From Terrimicrobiaceae bacterium (GTDB taxonomy: Bacteria; Verrucomicrobiota; Verrucomicrobiia; Chthoniobacterales; Terrimicrobiaceae): a DNA stretch of 64,000 nt. Positions 10,188 to 18,929 of this stretch are shown one piece after another. The first letter of the stretch is position 1. Each line of letters opens with the position of its first letter. The stretch covers positions 124,001 to 188,000 of the forward strand of contig JAGYIV010000014.1 of the NCBI GenBank assembly GCA_018402345.1. The letters are read 5' to 3'. Position numbers and translations under genes: made by a program. Under the pieces are notes generated by a model that saw nothing but the letters and a program-made list of their open reading frames with translations, had not been told where the DNA came from and did no database searches.

Positions 10188-12002
10188 GTGAACTGGGTGG
10201 TTGTGATCTGGGCGATGGCGGCGGCGGCGTCGCTGACGCTGGCCGCAGTGCATGGATTTGTGTGGTTGCGTAGGCGCTCCGCGGTCGAGAGTCTTTTGTT
10301 TTGTCTTGTGGCGATCGGCACGGCTGGCATGGCAGCCTGTGAATTGTGGATGATGCACGCGGCGACGCCCGGGGAGTTCGGGATGGCGTTGAAGTGGTTC
10401 GCGATTCCGCTGTGGCTGATGACGATCGCAGTGGTCGGGTTCGTGCATTTTTATCTTGGATCGGACCGGGCCTGGCTTGGGTGGACGGTGGTGGGGTTGC
10501 GGACGGTCGCGCTCGCGCTGAATTTCGTGGCAAGTCCGAATGTCTACTATTCGTCGATCCATGAACTGCGGAGGATTCCGTTTCTGGGGTCTGGGGTGAC
10601 GGTGGCCGACGGGATGCCGAATCCGTTGATGTTGTTTGGTCAGTTGAGCCTGTTGTTGCTGGCGGCGTATGTGCTTGATGCGACGCTGAGCGCCTACCGG
10701 GCCGGGAACCAGCGCCGGGCGCTGAGTGTCGGCACGAGCATGGTGTTTTTCGTGCTGGCGCTCTCGTTGCAGACGATGCTTGTGCTGTGGGGTGCAATCG
10801 ACGCGCCGATGACGGCGAGCCTTTTTTTTGTGGGGATCGTGGCGACGATGGGTGCGGAGTTGAGCAACGATCTCCTGCGCGCTGCCAAACTGGCCGAGGG
10901 ACTTCAGTTGCGCGAGCGGGAATTGCGCGGCGAGCGCGAGGTGACGGATGCGATTTTCAAGAGCGCGCCGGGGATTATTTTTCTGGAGGACGAGGCGGGG
11001 GGGATCGTGCGGTGGAGTTCCCCTGGGGATGACGGCGCGTTGGGTGGCCTGCCAGAGGGGGACAGGCTTGCGGCGATGCTCCACCGGCAAGGTGACATGC
11101 CACAACTGAAGCAGGCCCGGCAGACGACGTTCGAAGCCGGGCGGCATGAGTTCGAGTTGGACTTGAAGGGCCGGGGGGACCAGCCGGGGAGGTATTTCTT
11201 CCGGACGGTTCGCGTGGCGTTTGATGGGAGGCCGCACTTGATCGGTGTCGGCATCGATGTGAACGCGCTCCGGCAGTTGGCGTTCGAGGCCGCCAAGCAG
11301 AAGGAGGAACTGGCGCACCTCTCGAGCTTCGCCTCGATGAGTGAGCTGTCGAGTTCGCTCGCGCACGAGCTCAACCAGCCGCTGGCGATCATCCTCAGCA
11401 ACGCGCAGGCCGCCCAGCGATTGATCGGGCAGGAGTCTCCCGACCTCGGCGAGCTGCGTGAGATTCTCGACGATATCGTCAGCGCGGACATCCGCGCGGC
11501 GGATGTCATCAAGCGCTTGCGGTCGATCCTGCAACACGGCGAGCCGGCGCTTGCGCCGGTGGAGCCCGGGGAGTTGATCGGCCAGGTTCTGCGTCTCGCC
11601 AAGGCGGACCTAGAAGCCGCGGGAGTGGGGGTGTCGGTGAGGCACTCGCGACGGTTGCCTGCCGCGCTGGCCGACCGCATCCCCGTCGAACAGGTGCTTT
11701 TGAACCTGATCAAGAACGCTACCGAGGCTATGGAGGGAAACGGAAACAAGCCTAGGCAGTTGTCTGTGATGTGCGCGCTCGACCGCAAGGAACTCCGGTT
11801 TTCGGTCAGGGATAACGGGTGCGGGCTGCCCGAGGACGCCGAGAAGATTTTCGAGGCGTTCCGGACGACGAAGCCGAACGGGCTCGGACTGGGGTTGACG
11901 ATTTGCCAGACCATTGTCAAGGCGCACGGGGGAAGGCTGCAGGCCGAGCAGAACAAGTCACGGGGAGCGACATTCCATTTCACACTGCCAGTTGCTGTAT
12001 GA
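10188..12002 (+). CDS. Sensor histidine kinase with a 7-helix N-terminal domain
   Basis: A 604-residue kinase. Seven hydrophobic helices lie between about residues 4 and 225, followed by a short linker helix, a PAS-like region (about 252-360), HisKA with the phospho-acceptor His393 in SSLAHELNQPL, and a HATPase_c domain (NLIKNATEAM, DNGCGLP, NGLGLGL). The catalytic half resembles the DctB/FixL type. A GTG start at 10188 follows GGAGG (10172-10176). The stop overlaps the start of the response-regulator gene by ATGA, so they form one two-component system. The input signal is unknown; the membrane-embedded sensor suggests an envelope or lipophilic signal. Confidence 0.9.
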   Translation: MNWVVVIWAMAAAASLTLAAVHGFVWLRRRSAVESLLFCLVAIGTAGMAACELWMMHAATPGEFGMALKWFAIPLWLMTIAVVGFVHFYLGSDRAWLGWTVVGLRTVALALNFVASPNVYYSSIHELRRIPFLGSGVTVADGMPNPLMLFGQLSLLLLAAYVLDATLSAYRAGNQRRALSVGTSMVFFVLALSLQTMLVLWGAIDAPMTASLFFVGIVATMGAELSNDLLRAAKLAEGLQLRERELRGEREVTDAIFKSAPGIIFLEDEAGGIVRWSSPGDDGALGGLPEGDRLAAMLHRQGDMPQLKQARQTTFEAGRHEFELDLKGRGDQPGRYFFRTVRVAFDGRPHLIGVGIDVNALRQLAFEAAKQKEELAHLSSFASMSELSSSLAHELNQPLAIILSNAQAAQRLIGQESPDLGELREILDDIVSADIRAADVIKRLRSILQHGEPALAPVEPGELIGQVLRLAKADLEAAGVGVSVRHSRRLPAALADRIPVEQVLLNLIKNATEAMEGNGNKPRQLSVMCALDRKELRFSVRDNGCGLPEDAEKIFEAFRTTKPNGLGLGLTICQTIVKAHGGRLQAEQNKSRGATFHFTLPVAV

Positions 12003-12640
12003 GCGCATTGAATTCCAAAGGGCCTGTCTACCTTGTCGACGACGAGCCTGCCCTATTGAAGGCGTTGACGCGGTTGTTGAAGGCCGAGGGGTTCACGGTG
12101 AGAGCATTCGGAAGCGCGCTAGATTTTCTGGGGGCGTCGGTCGCCGCTGGGCCGGGTTGTGTGGTGCTTGACGAGGCCATGCCAGAGATGAACGGCTCGG
12201 AGTTGCAACAACGCCTGCAGACCCTGGGGAGCTGTCTTGCGGTGATTTTTCTCACAGGCAACGGAGATATCCCGATGAGTGTCCGCGCCATCAAGGGCGG
12301 TGCGGTGGATTTTCTGACCAAGCCGGTGAAGGACGACGAGCTGCTTGCCGCCATCCGGCTGGGATTGGGGAAGGCTGCGGAGATGGTCGCGGCACGGGGA
12401 GAAATCGATGGATTGAAGGCCAGGCACGGCACGCTCTCGGCGCGCGAGCGCGAGGTGATGATCGAGGTTGTCCGTGGGCTTCCGAACAAGCAGATCGCGG
12501 GCAACCTGGAAATCGTCGAGCAGACGGTGAAGGTGCATCGCAGCCGGGTCATGCACAAAATGGGGGCGGGATCCCTGGCGGAGTTGGTGTTGTTCGCGGA
12601 AAAGCTTGGAATCGCCGGCACCCGTGTGCGCGCGGACTGA
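11999..12640 (+). CDS. FixJ/NarL-type response regulator
   Basis: About 213 residues with a receiver domain (YLVDDEPALL, phospho-acceptor Asp in CVVLDEAMPEMNG, Lys in FLTKPVKDDE) and a C-terminal LuxR-type HTH (LSAREREVMIEVVRGLPNKQ...VEQTVKVHRSRVMHKM). It is the cognate partner of the histidine kinase immediately upstream, overlapping it by 4 bases (ATGA). As in FixJ, it probably activates transcription when phosphorylated. Target genes are not evident in the window. Confidence 0.92.
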   Translation: MSALNSKGPVYLVDDEPALLKALTRLLKAEGFTVRAFGSALDFLGASVAAGPGCVVLDEAMPEMNGSELQQRLQTLGSCLAVIFLTGNGDIPMSVRAIKGGAVDFLTKPVKDDELLAAIRLGLGKAAEMVAARGEIDGLKARHGTLSAREREVMIEVVRGLPNKQIAGNLEIVEQTVKVHRSRVMHKMGAGSLAELVLFAEKLGIAGTRVRAD

Positions 12641-12680
12641 AATGGCGGCACGCGCGCGACAGCGCTCCGGGGGAATTGCA

Positions 12681-12709
12681 TTGACCGCCGATTCCACATC
12701 TGGGATATA
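12681..12709 (+). promoter_or_regulatory. Candidate sigma70-type promoter
   Basis: TTGACC (12681-12686), a 17-base spacer and GATATA (12704-12709). It lies in the gap after the response regulator and would serve the acetyltransferase gene and/or the tiny ORF at 12723. Assigned by eye from consensus only. Confidence 0.4.
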
Positions 12710-12722
12710 GCGCTCCGTCTTT

Positions 12723-12812
12723 ATGTTGCCATTTACCGCATTCGCGATTGTTTTTGCCGCACTGCTCGGCGGTGTGTGGTGGGTAAGCAGGGATGATCAA
12801 GGGGCATCCTAA
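12723..12812 (+). CDS. Possible 29-residue single-helix membrane peptide
   Basis: ATG to TAA encodes 29 residues: a hydrophobic segment (LPFTAFAIVFAALLGGVWWV) followed by a charged tail (SRDDQGAS). That is the layout of small single-pass membrane proteins. The candidate promoter at 12681-12709 would place the transcript start only a few bases before the ATG, so translation would be nearly leaderless; there is no Shine-Dalgarno. It may instead be chance sequence in the leader of the acetyltransferase gene. Confidence 0.3.
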   Translation: MLPFTAFAIVFAALLGGVWWVSRDDQGAS

Positions 12813-12851
12813 CGCTTTGCAAAATTCCAACCGACTCCTTTTGGCGGCACG

Positions 12852-13364
12852 ATGATCTCTTGGGTTCGTTTCGAGTGGGATCTCACCAAGGGTGGCATTT
12901 CTGTGCCGGCGGTGCCTCCGCTGTCGATGCGCGCCGCTGCCGCGGAGGACAGGGAAACCGTGCAGAAGGTTGTGCTGACAGCTTTTGAACTGGATTCGGC
13001 GTGGGGAGATGTGATGCGTCGCCTCGAGGAGGGCATGAAGCGGCACATCAAGCGTGTGTTCGAGGACGACGAGCCTCCCTGCATTGTGGTGAAGCACGGC
13101 ACGCGGATCATCGGGGCATCGTTGCTGTTGCTTGATCCGGCGGCGGAAAGCCATTTGCTGAGTGGCCCGATGATTCTCCACGAATACCGCAACCGAGGGG
13201 TGGGATCGGGCTTGCTCGCGGCCTCCCTAGAGCACTTGCGTTCGCGCGGGGTATCAGTGGCGCGCGGCATCACGCGCGCCAACTCGGTGGTGGAGCGCTT
13301 TATCTATCCGAAATACTCCGGAGCCTCCGCTCCATGGGCCGGGGATCCGCTCTGCAAGGACTGA
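12852..13364 (+). CDS. GNAT-family N-acetyltransferase
   Basis: A 170-residue protein. The acetyl-CoA-binding signature is visible as LHEYRNRGVGSGLLAASLEH (motif A, R/Q-x-x-G-x-G/A), with the preceding beta strand IIGASLLLL, and VVERFIYPKYSGA near the end resembles the C-terminal GNAT strand. The first 30 residues are unusual and not part of the fold. The substrate is unknown. It sits 27 bases before the aldehyde dehydrogenase gene, so co-transcription is possible. Confidence 0.75.
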   Translation: MISWVRFEWDLTKGGISVPAVPPLSMRAAAAEDRETVQKVVLTAFELDSAWGDVMRRLEEGMKRHIKRVFEDDEPPCIVVKHGTRIIGASLLLLDPAAESHLLSGPMILHEYRNRGVGSGLLAASLEHLRSRGVSVARGITRANSVVERFIYPKYSGASAPWAGDPLCKD

Positions 13365-13391
13365 GGGGCAGGGAGGCTGTTGGCAGTTCCC

Positions 13392-14828
13392 ATGGAATCG
13401 ACCCCGGCCAGACCGTTTTATCTCAACGGCGGCTTTGTGGGCGGTGATTCTGCGGTGGAGGTGGTCAATCCGTGGACTGGCGGGCCGGTCGCACGGGTGT
13501 GCTTGGCGGGTGCGGCCGAAGTGGAAGCCGCTGTGGCGTGTGCCCAACGCGCGTTCGATGGCGCTCGGCGGATGTCGGCGCGGAAGCGATCTGCCGTGCT
13601 TGAAAAAACAGCGGGCTTGATCGCGGCGAGGCGCGTCGGGTTTGTCGATACGATCGTCGCCGAGGCAGGCAAGCCGGTGGTGCTGGCAGAGGCCGAGGTG
13701 GACCGGGCGGCGGCGACATTCCGGTTCGCGGCAGCCTTGGCACTGAGCGACGGAGGGCACGGCGTTGCGTTGGATGCCAGCGCGCCCGGTGAGGGGCATT
13801 TCGGGTTTGTGCGCCGGTTTCCGATCGGCGTGATTCTCGGGATCACGCCGTTCAACTTTCCTTTGAATCTGGTGGCGCACAAGGTGGCTCCGTGTCTGGC
13901 GACAGGGAACACGATGGTGTTGAAGCCCTCGTTGAAGACCCCGATGACCGCTCTGCTTTTGGCGGAGGTGTTGCACGAGGCGGGTGTTCCCGCCGGGCAG
14001 ATCAATGTGCTTCCGTTCGAGCACACTCTTGTCGGGCCGTTGCTCACCGACCCGCGGATGAAAATGCTCAGCTTCACGGGAAGTGTCGATGTCGGTTGGA
14101 GGCTGAAGGGAATGGCTGCACGGCAGAAGGTCGCGCTGGAACTCGGCGGCAATGCGGCAGTGGTTGTCGAGCCCGACTGTGATTGGCGGGCGGCGGTGCC
14201 GTTGATTGCGGCCGCCGCGTATGGATTCGCCGGGCAGTCATGCATCAGTGTCCAGCGCATCCTGGTGAACCGCGACATCCTGCCCGTGTTCCGCGAGGCG
14301 CTCGTCGCCTACATTGTGGAGCACATCCACACTGGCGATCCGTCCTCGCGCGGGACGCTTGTCGGGCCGATGATTGATGGCGCTGCCAGAGGAAGAATCC
14401 TCGAGTGGATCGGCAAGGCTGTGGGTGCCGGGGCCGGGACTCCCGTTCCGGTGCGCTGTGCAGGCGCTTCGGTGCTGGAGCCGGTCTTGCTGGAGGATGT
14501 GCCCGCCGGGTTTGCGGTGCTTGAGGGCGAGGCGTTCGCGCCGGTCGCCGTGCTTCAAGGATACGACACATTCGACGAGGCGCTCCGACTGGTGAACTCT
14601 TCAGTGTTCGGTCTTCAGGCCGGCGTGTTCACCAATGACATTTCCAAGGCCCTCCGCGCGCACGAGGAGATCGAGGTCGGCGGGGTGATGGTCAACCAGG
14701 TTCCCACCTTCCGCGTGGAAAACATGCCGTATGGGGGAGTGAAGGCGAGCGGCACGGGGCGTGAGGGTGTCGGCTATGCGATGGATGAGATGACCGAGCA
14801 GCGCCTGCTGGTGATTCGCCGTGAATGA
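13392..14828 (+). CDS. NAD(P)-dependent aldehyde dehydrogenase
   Basis: A 478-residue ALDH-superfamily enzyme that oxidises an aldehyde to the acid. Visible features are TPFNFPLNLVAHKVAPCLATGN and MVLKPSLKTP (cofactor binding), FTGSVDVG, the catalytic Glu in LELGGNA and the catalytic Cys in GQSCIS. The C-terminal NQVPTFRVENMPYGGVKASG GxGREG-type motif completes the fold. It looks closest to the succinate-semialdehyde/glyceraldehyde-type ALDHs, but the substrate cannot be assigned. ATG 13392 was chosen; a TTG at 13380 nearer to the GGGAGG (13370-13376) is the alternative. It ends 8 bases before the oppositely oriented tRNA-Leu. Confidence 0.9.
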   Translation: MESTPARPFYLNGGFVGGDSAVEVVNPWTGGPVARVCLAGAAEVEAAVACAQRAFDGARRMSARKRSAVLEKTAGLIAARRVGFVDTIVAEAGKPVVLAEAEVDRAAATFRFAAALALSDGGHGVALDASAPGEGHFGFVRRFPIGVILGITPFNFPLNLVAHKVAPCLATGNTMVLKPSLKTPMTALLLAEVLHEAGVPAGQINVLPFEHTLVGPLLTDPRMKMLSFTGSVDVGWRLKGMAARQKVALELGGNAAVVVEPDCDWRAAVPLIAAAAYGFAGQSCISVQRILVNRDILPVFREALVAYIVEHIHTGDPSSRGTLVGPMIDGAARGRILEWIGKAVGAGAGTPVPVRCAGASVLEPVLLEDVPAGFAVLEGEAFAPVAVLQGYDTFDEALRLVNSSVFGLQAGVFTNDISKALRAHEEIEVGGVMVNQVPTFRVENMPYGGVKASGTGREGVGYAMDEMTEQRLLVIRRE

Positions 14829-14836
14829 CACGCGAG

Positions 14837-14924
14837 TGGTGCCGGCGGCGGGACTCGAACCCGCACTCCGCTTTCGCGAAAAGGGATTTTAAGTCCCTTG
14901 CGTCTGCCATTTCGCCACGCCGGC
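14837..14924 (-). tRNA. tRNA-Leu (anticodon UAA)
   Basis: Read on the minus strand, the 7-bp acceptor stem GCCGGCG/CGCCGGC is perfect, followed by discriminator A and an encoded CCA (14837-14839). The anticodon stem-loop GGGACTTAAAATCCC presents UAA, a long variable arm (TTTTCGCGAAAGCG) marks a class II tRNA, and the T-arm has GGTTCGAGTCC. All features fit tRNA-Leu(UAA). Confidence 0.97.
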
Positions 14925-14979
14925 AACGGACGGGAATTCTGGCACCTCCACGGTATTCGACAAGACCGCAGGGAAGCGG

Positions 14980-15927
14980 CTATTTCGGCCAGAGGGATAC
15001 CATGTAGGCGAGGAAGGCGGCGAAGAGGACACCTCCCTCGAGGCGCGAGATGCGCAGGCCTGTCCAGAGGATCGGGATAAGGGCCGCGCTGAACCCCAGC
15101 ATGACAACGATGTCGGTCATGCGGATTTGGGAGACGACGAGCGGGGAGGCGATAGCGCCGATGCCGAGGATCGAGAGGACATTGAAAATATTCGAGCCAA
15201 TGACATTTCCGATCGCGATGTCGGATTCCTTTCGGACGGCCGCGACGAGGGAGGCGGCGAGTTCCGGCACGCTTGTGCCCGCGGCGACGATGGTGAGGCC
15301 GATGACCGCCTCGGTGACGCCGAACGCGCGGGCGAGGAGCACGGCGTTGTCGGTGAGCAGGCGGGCGCCGAGGACGAGAAGGCCGAGCCCACCGAGGATG
15401 AACAAGACATCCAGCGCGGCCGAGCGGGAGCGCTGGGGAACGCCCCCCTCGAATTCGCTGGCCACTTCGGGTGTGGCGGTCCGGCGGGCGATCCAGACAT
15501 TCATCGCGAGGTAGAGGATGATGCCCGAGAAAAGAAGCGCGCCTTCCCAGCGGCGGATGGTGTGGTCGAGGAGAAGCAGCGGGGTGAGGCAGCAGACGCC
15601 CAGCATGACTGGGGCGTCGAATTTGAGGACTTGGAGTTGGACGCGCATCGGCGCGATGAGTGCGGTGAGTCCGAGGATGGCTCCGATATTGAAAATATTC
15701 GACCCGATGACATTTCCAACGGCAAGGTCCCCTTTGCCGGCCAAAGCTGCTTTGACGATGACCAGCACTTCGGGCGCGCTGGTGCCCATGGCAACAACGG
15801 TGAGTCCAACGACCAACGGGGTGATGCCAAGCCTGAGGGCGAGGGACGAACTGCCTCGAACGAGGCCTTCAGCACCATAGTATAGAAGAACGAGCGAGAG
15901 GACGATCCAGAGCCAATACCAAACCAT
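14980..15927 (-). CDS. Na+/Ca2+ exchanger family (CaCA) antiporter
   Basis: A 315-residue inner-membrane protein with about ten hydrophobic helices. It has the two internal alpha-repeats that define the family: AMGTSAPE...GNVIGSNIFNIG (about residues 46-82) and AAGTSVPE...GNVIGSNIFNVL (about 211-245), whose Glu and Asn residues form the cation site. It is similar in size to E. coli YrbG. It exchanges a divalent cation, probably Ca2+, against Na+ or H+. It stands alone between the tRNA and the secreted-protein gene. Confidence 0.92.
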   Translation of the reverse strand: MVWYWLWIVLSLVLLYYGAEGLVRGSSSLALRLGITPLVVGLTVVAMGTSAPEVLVIVKAALAGKGDLAVGNVIGSNIFNIGAILGLTALIAPMRVQLQVLKFDAPVMLGVCCLTPLLLLDHTIRRWEGALLFSGIILYLAMNVWIARRTATPEVASEFEGGVPQRSRSAALDVLFILGGLGLLVLGARLLTDNAVLLARAFGVTEAVIGLTIVAAGTSVPELAASLVAAVRKESDIAIGNVIGSNIFNVLSILGIGAIASPLVVSQIRMTDIVVMLGFSAALIPILWTGLRISRLEGGVLFAAFLAYMVSLWPK

Positions 15928-15983
15928 GGGCGTGTCGTTGTGAAATGTCCGGCCGGGGATCTGGGGCGGGCCGGATTTGGGTA

Positions 15984-16616
15984 TCAGTTGTTTTTTAATT
16001 GCTGCCCGCAGAGTTTGGCGAAGGCAGCGTGTTGGGCGGGGGTGAGAACGGTGCGCATGCGCGCGGATTGCTCGACTCGGTAGGTGCGGAGGAGTTCGAT
16101 GCGCTGGTCGTGGGAGAGATCGCGCTGCGCATAGGAGCGGTTGGTCTCGGCAACGAATTCCAGTCCCCGGGTGCGGATTTTTTCAATGGCCGACACTTGC
16201 CTCTTTGAGAGGCCGAGTTGTTGTTGGAGTTTCGGCGAGACGAGCATTGTGTAGCCGAGGACTTGGTTCTGCAGTTGGTGGAAGCGGTCGAGTTGGACCG
16301 GGGTGAGCAGGGCGAGGGCCTTGGCGTTGTTGCTGTCGATGAGCGCGAAAAGGCGCTGGTCGGTGGTGAGGCCGTTCTGGTCCGCGGGCCTGGCTTTTTC
16401 AACGAGCGTGCGGGAGCGGGATTTCAGCTCCTTCCGGAGGGCATCCACTCGCCGGGACTGGTTCTTGTCGAGCGCAAGTTCCTTTTGGACTCCTGTGACC
16501 TCGAGCAGGAGGGTGACCGAGCCGGGGTAGTCTGTGGAGCGCGTCGTCGCCCCGCACGGAAGAGCGAGGGCGACGAGAATGGCGAGGATGGTGGAAAGGA
16601 GTGTGTGGCGATTCAT
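15984..16616 (-). CDS. Secreted helical protein, function unknown
   Basis: A 210-residue protein with an N-terminal signal peptide (hydrophobic residues about 7-22, cleavage near PCGA). The mature part is predicted all-helical and rich in Leu, Gln and Arg, with LTPVQLDRFHQLQNQ and LTPAQHAAFAKL repeats that resemble the LTxxQ pattern of Spy/CpxP-type periplasmic proteins. A membership in that fold is only suggested. It starts 6 bases after transaldolase ends on the same strand and may be co-transcribed with it. Confidence 0.6.
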   Translation of the reverse strand: MNRHTLLSTILAILVALALPCGATTRSTDYPGSVTLLLEVTGVQKELALDKNQSRRVDALRKELKSRSRTLVEKARPADQNGLTTDQRLFALIDSNNAKALALLTPVQLDRFHQLQNQVLGYTMLVSPKLQQQLGLSKRQVSAIEKIRTRGLEFVAETNRSYAQRDLSHDQRIELLRTYRVEQSARMRTVLTPAQHAAFAKLCGQQLKNN

Positions 16617-16622
16617 GGAGTG

Positions 16623-17585
16623 TTAGAAACTTCGCGCGACGATTTGTTCAAGCTGAACGATGTCGGCGGCGAATTTTCTGATGCCTTCGGCGAGTTTGTC
16701 GGTGGCCATGGCGTCCTCGTTGAGCATCCAACGGAAGGTTTTTTCATCCATGGTGATTTTTTCAATATCCGACTTGGCGGCCTCTGCGGCGTCGAGTTGG
16801 CGGGTGACGGGTTCTGTGGAATCCTGGAGTTCCTTGAGAAGGTCGGGGCTGATGGTGAGGAGGTCGCAGCCCGCGAGGTGGCGGATTTGGCCGGTGTTGC
16901 GGAAGCTCGCGCCCATGACCTGGGTGGTATGGCCGAATTTTTTGTAGTAGTTGAAGATGCGCTGGACGGACTGGACGCCGGGATCGTCCGCGCCTTGGTA
17001 GTCCTTGCCTGTAGTGGCCTTGAAGTAGTCGTAGATGCGACCGACGAAAGGCGAGATGAGGCGCACGCCGGACTCCGCGCAGGCGATTGCTTGCGGGAGG
17101 GAAAAGAGGAGGGTGAGGTTGCAGTTGATGCCTTCCTTTTGGCAGGCGGCAGCGGCTTGGGCACCTTCCCATGTCGAGGCGATCTTGATGAGGATGCGTT
17201 CGCGCGGGGTGCCGAGCTTTTCGTAAAGGCCGATGAGGTAGTGGGCCTTCTCGATGGTGCCTTCGATGTCGAACGAGAGGCGGGCGTCAACCTCTGTCGA
17301 GACGCGGCCTGGGACGATCGAGAGGATTTCGCGGCCGAAGGCGATGAGGAGGTCGTCGATGACCTTGCGGTGAAGGGCGGTGCCGGAGAGCGCGGAGTTC
17401 TTGTTGTCGGAGACAGCCTTGTCGAGGAGGTGCTTGTATTCCGGTTGCTGGACGGCCTTGTAGATGAGGGTGGGATTGGTGGTGGCGTCCTGCGGGGCGT
17501 AGGCGCGGATGCTTTCGAAATCGCCTGTGTCGGCGACGACGGTGGTGAATTGCTTGAGTTGGTCGAGGGCGTTGGTCTGGCTCAT
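16623..17585 (-). CDS. tal: Transaldolase
   Basis: A 320-residue TalB-type transaldolase of the non-oxidative pentose phosphate pathway, transferring a dihydroxyacetone unit between sugar phosphates. Diagnostic segments are DATTNPTLI near the N-terminus, the Schiff-base lysine in [28 protein letters not shown] and [11 protein letters not shown]. Length and composition match the family. The gene order here (secreted helical protein downstream, divergent ketosynthase genes upstream) gives no further hint; zwf is elsewhere in the window. Confidence 0.95.
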   Translation of the reverse strand: MSQTNALDQLKQFTTVVADTGDFESIRAYAPQDATTNPTLIYKAVQQPEYKHLLDKAVSDNKNSALSGTALHRKVIDDLLIAFGREILSIVPGRVSTEVDARLSFDIEGTIEKAHYLIGLYEKLGTPRERILIKIASTWEGAQAAAACQKEGINCNLTLLFSLPQAIACAESGVRLISPFVGRIYDYFKATTGKDYQGADDPGVQSVQRIFNYYKKFGHTTQVMGASFRNTGQIRHLAGCDLLTISPDLLKELQDSTEPVTRQLDAAEAAKSDIEKITMDEKTFRWMLNEDAMATDKLAEGIRKFAADIVQLEQIVARSF

Positions 17586-17708
17586 AAGTAAAAAATCTTC
17601 GGCGCGGGAAGAGTGGGAATCATGCGGTGGAATTGCAATCGGAATCAGAGCGGGTGTCGAAAAACTTTGCGGTTTCCGTGTCTGGCTGCGGTCGTTAGTT
17701 TTTTATCG

Positions 17709-18929
17709 GTGATCGAGGACAATGACGTGGTTGTGACCGGGTGGGGGTGCGTGACGCCGCTGGGTGGCGATGCGGCATCCACATGGTCGCGTTTGGTGAG
17801 TGGCGAGGGGGTGAGGGGCAGTCTCGGGTGCATTCCGGTGGAGGGATGCCGCGTGGGCGACGGTGCCGAGGCGGTCTTGCCGGAACTTCCATGGATCGGA
17901 GCCAAGGAGGTGGGGCGCTTGAGCCGTGCGTCGAGGCTTGCATTGCCCGCCGCTCGGGAGGCGATGGCCCACGCGGGCTTGCTGGATGCCGATGGGCGGA
18001 GTGTGCGCCCGCTGATCGAAACGAGTGTGAGCACGACGGCAGGCGGCATGGAACTGGGCGAGGCGTTTTTGCGCGGGGTGTGGGGTGGCTCCGAGTGGCG
18101 GGGGCAGGCGGCGCGGGTGGCGAGGTATCCCACGCACCAGCAGATTGGCGACTTGCAGAGGCATCTGGGGTTCTCGGGTCCGGTGATGATCGTTGCCAAC
18201 GCATGTGCGAGCGGGGCGAACGCGATCGGGCACGCGGCGGATTTGATTCGGGCTGGGATGGCAGACATGGTGCTAGCGGGTGGCTACGAGGCGCTTTGCG
18301 AGTTGGTTTTTTGCGGGTTTGACAGTTTGCAGGCGTTGTCGCCGGATGCTTGCCGTCCGTTCGATGTGGATCGCAACGGGTTGATGCTCGGCGAGGGAGC
18401 GGCGTTTCTCGTGATCGAGCGTGCGGGGGCTGCGAAGGCGCGCGGGGCGGTTGCGAGGGCGAGGGTCGCCGGGTATGGCCACACGACGGATGTTTATCAT
18501 ATCACGCGCCCCGAGCCCGCCGGCGAGCCGCTTGAGCGGGCGATGAGGCAGGCGCTCGCGAAGGCGGGCATGGAGCCCGGGGGGATCGGCCACTTGAATG
18601 CGCATGGAACCGGCACGCCATTTAATGACGGGGCGGAGGCAGCGGCATTTGCGCGTGTGTTCGGTGATGGGATCGACGCCGTGCGAACGACGTCCACCAA
18701 GGCGGCGATCGGGCACACGCTCGGGGCCGCCGGGGCGATCGAAGCTGTCTTTTGCATGAAGGCGCTGGAGACCGGTGAATTGCCGCCGCAGATCAACACG
18801 GCGACGCCTGTGGCCGGGCTGGCGAATGCACTGACCCGGCCCGGCGACCGGTTGCAAAAGCCGGCGGTGATGAGTGTGAACCTGGGGTTTGGCGGTTCGA
18901 ACGCCGCATTGGTATTTACGAAATCATGA
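17709..18929 (+). CDS. Beta-ketoacyl synthase (FabF-like) with complete catalytic triad
   Basis: About 406 residues with the thiolase fold of KAS I/II condensing enzymes. The nucleophile Cys is in VANACASGANAIG, and the two His are in LNAHGTGTPFND and AIGHTLGAAGAIEA, so the Cys-His-His triad is complete. A glycine-rich end GFGGSNAALVF is typical. The start is uncertain: the GTG at 17709 precedes the first conserved VVVTGWG, and no ATG is well placed. It overlaps the next ketosynthase-like gene by ATGA. No acyl carrier protein, ketoreductase or dehydratase gene lies beside it, so it is probably not the housekeeping fabF; a specialised fatty acid/polyene product is possible. Confidence 0.85.
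   Translation: MIEDNDVVVTGWGCVTPLGGDAASTWSRLVSGEGVRGSLGCIPVEGCRVGDGAEAVLPELPWIGAKEVGRLSRASRLALPAAREAMAHAGLLDADGRSVRPLIETSVSTTAGGMELGEAFLRGVWGGSEWRGQAARVARYPTHQQIGDLQRHLGFSGPVMIVANACASGANAIGHAADLIRAGMADMVLAGGYEALCELVFCGFDSLQALSPDACRPFDVDRNGLMLGEGAAFLVIERAGAAKARGAVARARVAGYGHTTDVYHITRPEPAGEPLERAMRQALAKAGMEPGGIGHLNAHGTGTPFNDGAEAAAFARVFGDGIDAVRTTSTKAAIGHTLGAAGAIEAVFCMKALETGELPPQINTATPVAGLANALTRPGDRLQKPAVMSVNLGFGGSNAALVFTKS

Noticed and set aside
10024-10797. Long N-terminal extension of the soluble kinase
   Set aside because: The extension is Ser/Arg/Pro-rich, is antisense to the histidine kinase gene and precedes a well-placed ATG at 10023.
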